Source: an uncultured Planctomycetia bacterium
Lineage (GTDB): Bacteria; Planctomycetota; UBA1135; GCA-002686595
Assembly (NCBI GenBank): GCA_938003765.1
Contig: CALKYE010000114.1
Coordinates: 1 to 64,000 of the forward strand
Direction of reading: 5' to 3'
DNA length: 64,000 bases
Under the pieces are notes generated by a model. The model ran no database searches and was not told where the DNA came from. It saw only the letters and a list, made by a program, of their open reading frames with translations. Shown one piece after another: positions 27,111 to 34,444 of this stretch. A program made the position numbers and the translations under genes. How positions within the stretch are numbered: position 1 is the stretch's first letter; each line of letters begins with the position of its first letter.

Positions 27111-27557
27111 ATGAGCCACGACAAGGGCATCGGCTACAGCATCTGGAACATCTTCGTCGCGCTGTTCGTTCTGACGGCGGTCGAAGTCTTCTGGGGCTAC
27201 GCGTTCCATCACAACACCGGCTTCATGCTGAAGATGCCGGTCGCGCTGTACTGGGGCGGACTGCTCCTGATGGCGGTGGTGAAGGGACTGCTCATCTTCA
27301 TGTACTTCATGCACATGAGGTTCGAGCGCTGGATCGTGTGGGGCTTGATCCTGCCGACTCCACTGCTGGTCATGATCGTGCTGGCGGCGAACATGCCCGA
27401 CACGTCGTTCAACGAACAGCGTGACCACCCGATCGGGTACCTGATCGACCAGACGGGTGAAGTGGTCAACGCCCTCGATCCGCATCACCCCGCCAAGGGG
27501 CGTGGCACGCCGCACGGCGCGCCGGCGCCGGCGGCCGCGGGCGAAGGCCAACACTGA
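27111..27557 (+). CDS. coxD: cytochrome c oxidase subunit IV (bacterial type)
   Basis: A 148-residue protein with three membrane helices (about 10-28, 41-60 and 66-86, including MAVVKGLLIFMYFMHMRFE) and a 60-residue hydrophilic Pro/Ala/His tail. The FMYFMHMR wording is typical of prokaryotic subunit IV of caa3-like oxidases, an accessory structural subunit. It follows coxC by 40 bases. Confidence 0.88.
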   Translation: MSHDKGIGYSIWNIFVALFVLTAVEVFWGYAFHHNTGFMLKMPVALYWGGLLLMAVVKGLLIFMYFMHMRFERWIVWGLILPTPLLVMIVLAANMPDTSFNEQRDHPIGYLIDQTGEVVNALDPHHPAKGRGTPHGAPAPAAAGEGQH

Positions 27558-27627
27558 GCTGGCGAGCACCGCGCCGCGTCCGCACACCGCGGACTGCGGC
27601 GCGCTTCGCAAGCCGACCCGGCCGACC

Positions 27628-28053
27628 GTGCACCTTCCGACGCTCAACGCGACGCTGAACGGCCTGGCCGCGGTTCTGTTGGTCGCGGGCCTGGTCGCGA
27701 TCAAGACGGGTCGCCGGGAAGCGCACAAGCGACTGATGAGCGCGGCGTTCGTGGTGAGCGCGCTCTTCCTCGGCTGCTACCTGTACTACCACTTCGCCGT
27801 GGCGCGCGGCCTGCACACGCGCTTCAACGGCGAGGGTTGGACTCGCGGCGCGTACTACGCCTTGCTGCTGTCCCACACGATCCTGGCAGTGATCAACCTG
27901 CCCATGGTGCTGCGCACATTCTGGCTGGCGCACCGCGAGCGCTGGGACGCACACCGCCGCTGGGCGAAGTTCACCTTCCCTGTGTGGCTCTACGTGTCGG
28001 TCACCGGCGTCGCGGTCTACCTGGCGCTCTATCAGTTCAATCCGGCGCCTTAG
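27628..28053 (+). CDS. DUF420 membrane protein (oxidase-associated)
   Basis: A 141-residue four-helix membrane protein of the DUF420 family (YozB-like). Family-type text: LPTLNATLNGLAAVLLVAG, GCYLYYHFAVARGLH, SHTILAVINLPMVLRT and RRWAKFTFPVWLYVSVTGV. Conserved His residues suggest a role in copper or heme handling during oxidase assembly, but the function is unproven. GTG 27628 is chosen because it starts the conserved region; upstream in-frame sequence is not family-like. Confidence 0.85.
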   Translation: MHLPTLNATLNGLAAVLLVAGLVAIKTGRREAHKRLMSAAFVVSALFLGCYLYYHFAVARGLHTRFNGEGWTRGAYYALLLSHTILAVINLPMVLRTFWLAHRERWDAHRRWAKFTFPVWLYVSVTGVAVYLALYQFNPAP

Positions 28054-28078
28054 ACTCGTGGGCCACGGGACGGATCTC

Positions 28079-28381
28079 ATGACGCGGCTGAACATCTCGA
28101 GGTGGCGCTGGGTGCTGCCGAGCCTTGCCGTGCTGGCTCTGGCGCGCTCGGGCTATGCCTGAGACAGCTGCAAGGAGGCGGTCGCCTCCCAGAACGGTGA
28201 CCTCGCCCAGGGGCTCAACACGAGCATCGTCGTGATGCTCGGAATGGTCTTCGCGCTGCCCGCCGGGTTCGCGTGGCTGGTGTGGCGCTCGTTCCGATCC
28301 GAAGCGGAGCGCCGCGCGCGCGGGGAACTAGTCGCGACTCCGGGCGCACTCCGCTGGCGCGCCGAGGACCTGCGCGACTGA
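28079..28381 (+). CDS. candidate selenoprotein: small exported membrane protein with TGA-encoded UxxC motif
   Basis: A 100-codon frame with one in-frame TGA at 28160-28162 (codon 28) and a true TGA stop at 28379-28381. Residues 1-27 are a signal peptide (WVLPSLAVLALARSGYA). TGA follows directly and then DSCKEAVASQNGDLAQGLN, giving TGA-D-S-C-K-E-A. A single membrane span follows (SIVVMLGMVFALPAGFAWLV) and a basic tail. From memory, small proteins at this place in planctomycete cox clusters carry CPxCK at this spot, so TGA stands where Cys would be. A hairpin with a GGTC loop begins 11 bases after TGA. If read through as Sec, the product would be membrane-bound with a Sec-x-x-Cys redox or metal site outside the membrane. 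Downstream of TGA there is no good start codon. Alternatives: sequencing error for TGC/TGT, or a decayed gene. Confidence 0.72.
28168..28192 (+). promoter_or_regulatory. SECIS-like hairpin after the in-frame TGA
   Basis: Inner stem GGAGGC (28174-28179) / GCCTCC (28184-28189), all six pairs Watson-Crick, closes the tetraloop GGTC (28180-28183). Three more pairs (CTG 28168-28170 with CAG 28190-28192) extend it below a CAA bulge. There are 17 bases between TGA and the loop. Bacterial SECIS elements have an apical loop beginning with G residues at about this distance; the E. coli fdhF loop also contains GGUC. Confidence 0.6.
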
Positions 28382-28383
28382 TT

Positions 28384-28402
28384 CGCCTCCGCGATGGAGG
28401 CG
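28384..28402 (+). terminator. hairpin at the end of the oxidase operon
   Basis: CGCCTCC / GGAGGCG, a perfect 7-bp stem with loop GCGAT, starts two bases after the stop of the last operon gene. No T tract follows directly. Its arms are nearly the same sequences as the arms of the SECIS-like hairpin 200 bases upstream, in swapped order. Confidence 0.45.
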
Positions 28403-28510
28403 TCCTGAGCGAGCACGCGCTCGCCGCGCCTGCTGCGGACGACTTTTTCGCGCTCCGCTGCGACCGCGGAACTCCCGCGCCGGTCTGCCACCGCCGAGGA
28501 GGTGGTTGGC

Positions 28511-29584
28511 ATGCACGGGACTTGGATTGGGATTGGGGTGCTGTTCGCGCTGGTCGGGGCTTCGAGCATCGAGACTGAGGGCGATTGCGCGCAGGCGGCG
28601 GCGAAGAGCGAGGAGGCGTCGCTCGCTGGCCCCGAAGCGCTGATGCCCGGTCGCTGCGCCGACGCATCCGTCAACCCCAGCACGGAGCCCGGAGTGCGAG
28701 CGGCGCGCTTCGTCGTCGCGGACCGTGACGCGGGGCAGCTGGTCGTGCTCGACTCGGACTTGCTCGAGCTCGCGCGCCACTCGATGCCCTATGCGCTCGA
28801 ACTCGAGCCCCGCGCGGACGGTCGGCTGTGGTCAGTGAGCGCGAGCGCGCTCGGTCCGCTCGGTCCGCACTTCCTGCGCCGCATCGACCTCAGCGGCGGC
28901 GTGGATGTCGAGGTGGGGATTGGTCCGCTCTTCGATCTCGCGTGCGCGGATGGCGACTCGGCGTTGCTCGTCGTGGGTCGGCCCGACGGTCAACGCGAGG
29001 CGCTCGAAGTGGACTCCACCGGCGCAGTCCGTCAGCTGGAGGTCGGTCCTGCGCTCGCGGCGATCGCCGCCAATGGCGGACGAGCGCTGGTCGCCGGTCA
29101 TGACGGCTGGTTGCGCAGTCACTCGCTCGCGCCCGGTGCGCCGATGGTCATCTCGCGTCAATTCGGAGGGGTGATCGCGGATGTAGCCCCCGGACCGCTG
29201 CGGATGGGTTTCTACGTGCTCGATGTCGCAGGTCCCGCGACGCAACGGAGGCTGGCGCTCGTCGACGAGGCTTTGAACACCGTCTGGGTGCGACCGGTGG
29301 GATGCGGCGCTCTGCACTTGTGCGTCAGTCCCGATCGACGCCGCGTCTGGCTCGCAGACGGCGCAGCTCGACTCGCGCGACGCTTCGGGGCCGACGGCGG
29401 TCTCGAGATCCCCTTCGTCGCGCTCAGCGCTGCGGGAGCCGAGCGCGGCCTTGCCCGAGACGACGGCGGCGCCGTTCTCGTCGCACCAGGCGCGCTGATC
29501 CGTCTGGCGCCGGACGCGAGCGCGTTGCCCGGACAGGGCGGCTTCGACTTCCTTGTCGACGTCGTGGCGCTCCGGCCCCGCTAG
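28511..29584 (+). CDS. exported protein of unknown function, possibly beta-propeller
   Basis: A 357-residue protein with a weak signal segment (GTWIGIGVLFALVGASSIE). The body consists of short repeated beta-rich stretches (RFVVADRDAGQLVVLDSD, ALLVVGRPDGQREALEVDS, RALVAGHDGWLRSHSLAPG, RRVWLADGAARLARRFG), which look like blades of a beta-propeller. No catalytic motif and no family I can name. Start ATG 28511 is set by a near-perfect ribosome-binding site, AGGAGGT, seven bases upstream. It has its own 129-base upstream gap, so it may be transcribed separately from the oxidase operon. Confidence 0.7.
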   Translation: MHGTWIGIGVLFALVGASSIETEGDCAQAAAKSEEASLAGPEALMPGRCADASVNPSTEPGVRAARFVVADRDAGQLVVLDSDLLELARHSMPYALELEPRADGRLWSVSASALGPLGPHFLRRIDLSGGVDVEVGIGPLFDLACADGDSALLVVGRPDGQREALEVDSTGAVRQLEVGPALAAIAANGGRALVAGHDGWLRSHSLAPGAPMVISRQFGGVIADVAPGPLRMGFYVLDVAGPATQRRLALVDEALNTVWVRPVGCGALHLCVSPDRRRVWLADGAARLARRFGADGGLEIPFVALSAAGAERGLARDDGGAVLVAPGALIRLAPDASALPGQGGFDFLVDVVALRPR

Positions 29585-29913
29585 CCCCTGTGCGTGGACG
29601 GTCCTCGCGCGCTCACGCGCCCACATGCGCCCTACAGGCCCGCGCGTGTGACTGGGCAGGCCGAGCGTGCGGCCTGACGACGCTCCGGAACGACGCGGGC
29701 GCCTCGCACAACGCGGAGCGCGATCTCCTCGCAGGGCGCGCGCCGATCCGCTCCGCTCACGCGGTCTCGTCGCCTGCTGGACGCAGAGCGCTGCGTCCGC
29801 GGTCGCGTCGGCCGTCGCTGCGAGCGCCGAGAATGCGAGCGCCCGGCGTTCCGCATGGAGCGCCGGGCGCGTCAGGGCCCGCTAGGGCCTCGCGAGGAGC
29901 GCTGCGGCGGCGC
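29585..29913. other. 329-base convergent intergenic region
   Basis: Lies between the stops of the genes at 28511-29584 and 29914-31683. Apart from the terminator hairpins at 29839-29890 I see nothing: no start with a ribosome-binding site and no family-like peptide in any frame. Confidence 0.6.
29839..29870. terminator. bidirectional terminator hairpin
   Basis: A perfect 10-bp stem (GCGCCCGGCG / CGCCGGGCGC) with a 12-base loop lies between convergent genes. A second smaller hairpin (GGCCC-GCTA-GGGCC, 29876-29889) follows at once. Neither has a T tract. Confidence 0.6.
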
Positions 29914-31683
29914 TCAGGGCTGCCGCCAGTCGTTCGAGATCGCGCCGGGTGCGAACGCGAGTCGCAGCGAGAACGCGAAGCCCTTGTTCGAGACCTTGGC
30001 GTACGACATCAGCTTGAAGTTGGCGAGCGTGATGGGCTCGTCCACCGTCACGGGCTTTCCGTCCGCGCCCGTCGAGGTCACCTTGCGAGTGCTGTCGCCG
30101 ATCGTCACCGAAGGCGGAGCAGGACGCGCGTACTCGAGTTGGGGCGCCGGCATCCAGGTCACGGGCGTGCCGTCTGCGGCGTAGAAGATCACCGTGTCGA
30201 TGTCGTGCTTCCAGCCCTCGGGGGTGCGGATCACGACCGGCGCCTCGGCCGGCGTCTCCTCCGGCTTGCCCTCGGGCTTCGACTGGCCATCGGCGGCTTC
30301 GCGCTTCTTGGTGTCAGCGCCGTCCTGCGACGGCGGCGCTTCGCGGGACGCGCCGCGCAGCGCGACGATGTAGCTTCCGGCCGGCAACGCCGGCTCGAGG
30401 ACCGGGACCGTCGTCGAGAACGCGCCGAGCGCCAGCGTCCCTTGCGCGACGGACAGGTCGAGGAGCGCCTTCGGCGAGATCGCGTCGAGTTCGGTCGTGG
30501 GCACGAACAGCGCGTAGTCGTAGCCCGAGATCACCGAGTAGTGCTCGATCGGGGCGGCGGCCTCACGCGTGCGCCAACGGTCGATCGCCACCGCTCGCGT
30601 GGTGTCGAACACCGCTTCCTTGGGACGGCTCTCCGACGGCAAGTCGTCGCTCATGACCGACAGTGCGGCGTCCGCTCCCGGCGCGATGGACGCGGCGCAG
30701 CGGAACCCCAGGCTGTCGGTGGACTGATCGCGATCGGTGGGGCGACGTGTGGTCAGGCGTGCGGCGATCATGCTCGTCTGGAAGCTGCCGCTGACCACGA
30801 CGCGACGGTTGGCGTCCCATTCGACTTCGCCCTTGATCTCGCGGCCTTGCTTGCCGGGGGGCGGGTTGAGCGTGAGGACCTTGAAGCGCGGGTACGGCGC
30901 GAACGGCGACGACGTCCACTCGAACACGTTCCCCGACAGGTCGTGGACGCCCGCTGGCGTGGCACCTTCGGCGAAGCTGCCGACAGGCTTGGCCTCGGTG
31001 AGCCGCAGCGACTCGTTGGCGCAACGCTTGGTGTCGGCGTCGTTTCCCCAGGGGTAGGGCGCGGCGCCTCGACCGCGGCCAGCGCGCTGGAACTCGAACT
31101 CTGTCGGCAGCCGCAGACCGGCCCAGCGCGCGTAACTGCGGACGTCGTCGTAGTCGACGAAGACCACCGGATGGGTCTCGCGCCCCTTGGGGATCTGCCA
31201 GGCCTTGCCCTTGCCGTTCCTGCGCCACCACTCGGCGCGGTCGAACTTGCGCGACTCGTAGGGCTTGCCGGCCTCTTTGGCCTGCTTCTTCGCCTCCGCA
31301 TCGGCGAGCAGGAACTCGCGCTGGGCCTCGTCGATGATGGCCTCGGCCCAATGCTCCGGCGCGCGCCGGCCGGTCGCGGTGACGAACTCGGCGAACTGCT
31401 CGTTGGTGACTTCATTGACCATCAGGAAGAAGTCGTCCACGCGCATCTCGTGCTGGGGCGTCTCGCACACCACGCGCTGGAACAGCGTCTCGTTCTGACG
31501 GCCGAGCGCCTCGACCTCGTCCGGCGTCGAACCGATGCGCGTGGAGCCACCTTCGATCAGCACCAGCCCGGGCGGCGGCTTGAGCTTGGGCTTGGCCTGG
31601 ACCGGCGCGGCGAGGGCGTTCGGAGCCAGTGTCGAGAGGGCGAGCGCGGTCAGGGCGACGGCCGGAGAGCGGAGAATCTGCAT
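29914..31683 (-). CDS. exported SUMF1/formylglycine-generating-enzyme-family protein
   Basis: A 589-residue exported protein (signal VALTALALSTLAPNALAAP). Residues about 35-345 are an FGE-sulfatase (SUMF1) domain with the usual landmarks: GLVLIEGGSTRIGS, DDFFLMVNEVTNEQFAEF, HPVVFVDYDDVRSYARWAG, LRLPTEFEFQRAGRG, PYPWGND, DLSGNVFEWTSS and DSLGFRCA. The two active-site Cys of true formylglycine-generating enzymes are not evident, so it may be a binding or regulatory member rather than a sulfatase activator. The C-terminal 240 residues are unrelated, with a Lys/Glu/Pro-rich linker near 470. It has its own 259-base upstream region. Confidence 0.82.
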   Translation of the reverse strand: MQILRSPAVALTALALSTLAPNALAAPVQAKPKLKPPPGLVLIEGGSTRIGSTPDEVEALGRQNETLFQRVVCETPQHEMRVDDFFLMVNEVTNEQFAEFVTATGRRAPEHWAEAIIDEAQREFLLADAEAKKQAKEAGKPYESRKFDRAEWWRRNGKGKAWQIPKGRETHPVVFVDYDDVRSYARWAGLRLPTEFEFQRAGRGRGAAPYPWGNDADTKRCANESLRLTEAKPVGSFAEGATPAGVHDLSGNVFEWTSSPFAPYPRFKVLTLNPPPGKQGREIKGEVEWDANRRVVVSGSFQTSMIAARLTTRRPTDRDQSTDSLGFRCAASIAPGADAALSVMSDDLPSESRPKEAVFDTTRAVAIDRWRTREAAAPIEHYSVISGYDYALFVPTTELDAISPKALLDLSVAQGTLALGAFSTTVPVLEPALPAGSYIVALRGASREAPPSQDGADTKKREAADGQSKPEGKPEETPAEAPVVIRTPEGWKHDIDTVIFYAADGTPVTWMPAPQLEYARPAPPSVTIGDSTRKVTSTGADGKPVTVDEPITLANFKLMSYAKVSNKGFAFSLRLAFAPGAISNDWRQP

Positions 31684-31942
31684 CGCGGACGAGGAGGGCG
31701 ACTGGGGGTGCGACGTTGCGGCGGACTGGGGGCCGGGGGCACGGGCGAAGAGCGCCAGCGCGGGAGCCTCGGAACGGTCAGCGGGTATCCCGAGCCCACT
31801 AGCTCGCTGCGCGCCGTTCGTAGCGCGGGCCCGCGCCGGAGGGCCGCGGATGTTACACGGCCCTGACCGTGTCTCCCAGTCGACGCGGCCTCGCCGCCGT
31901 CGCGGGCTTCGGGGCGCCAGTCCCTTTCCGGGGCGGTGCGCG

Positions 31943-32977
31943 TCAGACGGCGACGCTGCGCAGCTGGCTGCCGCGCTCGCGGTCGACCTCGGGCTGCGCG
32001 ATCCAGCGCTCGCCGTGCTGGTGCAGGAGCTCGAGGAAGGCGTCGAGGACGTCGGGGTCGAAGGCGAGCTCGCGCTGGGTCTCGAAGAAGTCCAGCACCT
32101 TCTGGAGGCCCCAGGCGTCCTTGTAGGAGCGCTTGGTGGCGAGGCTGTCGAACACTTCGACCACGCACAGCACCCGCCCGGGCAGGGAGATCTCCTCGCC
32201 TCGGCGACGGTACGGGTAGCCCGCCCCGTCCCAGCGCTCGTGGTGCTCGGCGACCCACTGGCAGACCTCCCGCAGCCTGCTGTGGTTGCCGAGCTTCTCG
32301 GCGCCGAGCAACGGATGGCGTTGGACCTGGAGGTACTCGGCGGCGGTGAGCTGCCCCTTCTTGGTCAGGAAGGTGAGGTCGTCGAGATAGATCTTGCCGT
32401 AGTCGTGCGCGATCGCTGCGAGCTGCAGTCGCTCGCGCGTGTGCAGGTCGATGCCGATGCGCTCCGCGAGCAGGTTGCAGTAACGTCGAGTGCGCTCGCC
32501 GTGGCCCGCGGTGTACGGGTCGATGCGCTCGATGGTGTTGGCGACCATCCCGGACAGGATCTCGACCAGCTCGTCGAAGCCCAGATTCTCGTGGTCCCAA
32601 GTGCGCTCGCGAATCGCGCGGTGCAACTGCGCGGCGAGCACGAGCGGATCGACGGGCTTCTGCAGGTAATCGAAGGCGCCGCGCTTGATCGCCGCGACTG
32701 CGCCTTCGAGCAGCGGGTGGCCGGTCATCAAGACAACCACGGAAGTAGGTTGCAGTTCGCGCGCCGCGCGCAAGACTTCCAGCCCGTCCGCCGCTCCCTC
32801 GAACAGGACATCGCTCACGATGGCATCGAAGTTCCGCCGCTCCATGAGCTCGATCGCGTCGCGCGAGGAGTGCGCGAGTGTCACGTTGAAACCGTGGCGC
32901 TCCAGGACCGCGCCAAGGGTTTCGAGTGTGCGCGTTTCGTCGTCAACGAGGAGCACGGTGCGTTGGGGGGAGCGCAT
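31943..32977 (-). CDS. response regulator with HD-GYP domain (cyclic-di-GMP phosphodiesterase)
   Basis: A 344-residue RpfG-like regulator. The receiver domain has VDDE, phospho-acceptor D56 (IVSDVLFEG) and K107 (LQKPVDP). The output domain is HD-GYP, with the metal dyad H191-D192 (IAHDYGK) and the signature HHERWDGAGYP (H245, H246, E247, D250). Such proteins hydrolyse cyclic di-GMP when phosphorylated, linking a sensor kinase to motility, matrix or exoenzyme control. No partner kinase is adjacent. ATG 32977 precedes the receiver domain directly. Confidence 0.92.
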   Translation of the reverse strand: MRSPQRTVLLVDDETRTLETLGAVLERHGFNVTLAHSSRDAIELMERRNFDAIVSDVLFEGAADGLEVLRAARELQPTSVVVLMTGHPLLEGAVAAIKRGAFDYLQKPVDPLVLAAQLHRAIRERTWDHENLGFDELVEILSGMVANTIERIDPYTAGHGERTRRYCNLLAERIGIDLHTRERLQLAAIAHDYGKIYLDDLTFLTKKGQLTAAEYLQVQRHPLLGAEKLGNHSRLREVCQWVAEHHERWDGAGYPYRRRGEEISLPGRVLCVVEVFDSLATKRSYKDAWGLQKVLDFFETQRELAFDPDVLDAFLELLHQHGERWIAQPEVDRERGSQLRSVAV

Positions 32978-33169
32978 GTCGTGGGGAGAAGAGCAATCTG
33001 AAGAGCGAACGTCTAGGAACTTGTGGACAGGCTGTGGAGAATCACGTCGCGTGTGTCGCTCGACTGAAACGACTCGCGCGATGGCCGCGGCGCGGCGCCC
33101 CAGCAAACGGGCTCCGCGTCTTTTTCGCGGGCGAGCGGCGCTCGCTAGGAATGGTGTGCGGAGTGCGCA

Positions 33170-34153
33170 ATGACCACAGCATCTGCGATGGACGGTGAGT
33201 TCGAGCGCGTGCGCCTGACGGCGCCGCCAGAGTTGAAAAGCGCGCGACTGGATCGCGCGTTGGCTGTGATGTTGCCAGATCTTTCGCGCACCTACCTGAA
33301 AGAGCTGATCGAGCGCGGCCAGGTGCGCGTCGGCGGCGAAGTCGTCTCGAAGGCGGGAGCGCCGATCGCGGGTCCGTGCGAGATCGAGATCGTCCTGGCG
33401 CGCCGTCTCAGCGTGCGTGTCGAAGCGGGCGATCCGGCCACGCTGTCCGTGCTGTTCGAGGACGACGCGCTGATCGTGATCGACAAGCCTCCGGGCGTTC
33501 TGGCGCACCCCACGGCCAACTCCTTGGGCGCATCGATCTCCGAGCTCGCTGCGGCGCGCTACGGCGCGCTGCCCACGCTCCAGGGCAAGGATCGTCCCGG
33601 GATCGTGCACCGTCTCGACGCGGGCACGAGCGGCGTGATGGCGCTTGCGCGCAGTGCGCCCGCGTTCGCGGCGCTGATGCAGCAGTTCAGGGAGCGCAGC
33701 GTCGAGAAGCAGTACCTCGCGCTCGTGTACGGCGAGCCGCGTTTCGATTCGGGCTGGATCGAAGCCGCGATCGATCGCGATCCGCGCGACAGCGGACGCA
33801 TGGCGGTCGCGGCGGACGGCCAGGGCCGAGACGCGCGCACGTTCTACACCGTGCTCGAGCGCCTCGCCGGACTCAGCCTCATCCGCGCGGAGCCCAAGAG
33901 CGGCCGCACGCACCAGATCCGAGTCCACCTCACGTCGATCGACCTGCCGCTGCTGGGCGACAAGCTCTACCGGCGCAAGGGCGGACACTCCGTGCGACTC
34001 GCGGAGGACGCGCCGATTCCCAAGCGTCAGTGCCTGCACGCGCAGTCGTTGACGCTCACGCATCCGCTCACGCAGGAACGCATGCGCTTCGAGGCCCCGC
34101 TGCCGGCCGACTTCACTCGCGTGCTCGAGTGGGCGCGAGCGCGCGCCAAGTGA
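33170..34153 (+). CDS. RluA-family 23S rRNA pseudouridine synthase
   Basis: A 327-residue pseudouridine synthase. An N-terminal S4 RNA-binding domain (RLDRALAVMLPDLSRTYLKELIERGQVRVGGE) is followed by the catalytic domain with D150 in the motif HRLDAGTSG. LIVIDKPPGVLAHPT, KQYLALVYG and GRTHQIRVHL are also family-typical. It isomerises uridines in 23S rRNA (RluD-like) and probably acts during ribosome assembly. The ATG at 33170 and another at 33188 are both possible. It is divergent from the HD-GYP gene. Confidence 0.92.
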   Translation: MTTASAMDGEFERVRLTAPPELKSARLDRALAVMLPDLSRTYLKELIERGQVRVGGEVVSKAGAPIAGPCEIEIVLARRLSVRVEAGDPATLSVLFEDDALIVIDKPPGVLAHPTANSLGASISELAAARYGALPTLQGKDRPGIVHRLDAGTSGVMALARSAPAFAALMQQFRERSVEKQYLALVYGEPRFDSGWIEAAIDRDPRDSGRMAVAADGQGRDARTFYTVLERLAGLSLIRAEPKSGRTHQIRVHLTSIDLPLLGDKLYRRKGGHSVRLAEDAPIPKRQCLHAQSLTLTHPLTQERMRFEAPLPADFTRVLEWARARAK

Positions 34154-34444
34154 GACGCCGAGCCGGTCGCGCGCGCTAGCGTGCGCTTCGCGGTGAGCTG
34201 AGTTCGACGCGCAGCGCAACTCGCACGAGACGTCACTCGGCGAGCGCGTGCGTCACGGCCAAGCCTCGACGAGTCACGTCGAGCCGGTCGACATCGATCG
34301 AGGCCGATTGCGCCGCCGGACGTCAGTACGACGCCGTTGCGACGTGCTGCGCATGCCGTCAGTCTGCGCCCTGACTCGCTTCGACGCGCGCGAGTGAGAC
34401 AAGCGCGCGTGAGGCTCGCGCTCGAAACTGCCTCGAGCGGGCCG
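34154..34444. other. 291-base convergent intergenic region
   Basis: Between the pseudouridine synthase and the glycogen fusion gene. One weak 6-bp stem (ACTCGC 34374-34379 / GCGAGT 34390-34395) could help terminate transcription. I see no gene or other structure in it. Confidence 0.5.

Noticed and set aside
31860..31945. Same-frame extension after the TGA stop of the HD-GYP gene, tested as a third recoded TGA
   Set aside because: Only about 30 low-complexity residues follow, and the HD-GYP domain is already complete.
33022..33041. Two TGTGGA-type 9-mers considered as DnaA boxes and origin
   Set aside because: One and two mismatches to the consensus, no cluster, no dnaA or A/T-rich unwinding region nearby.
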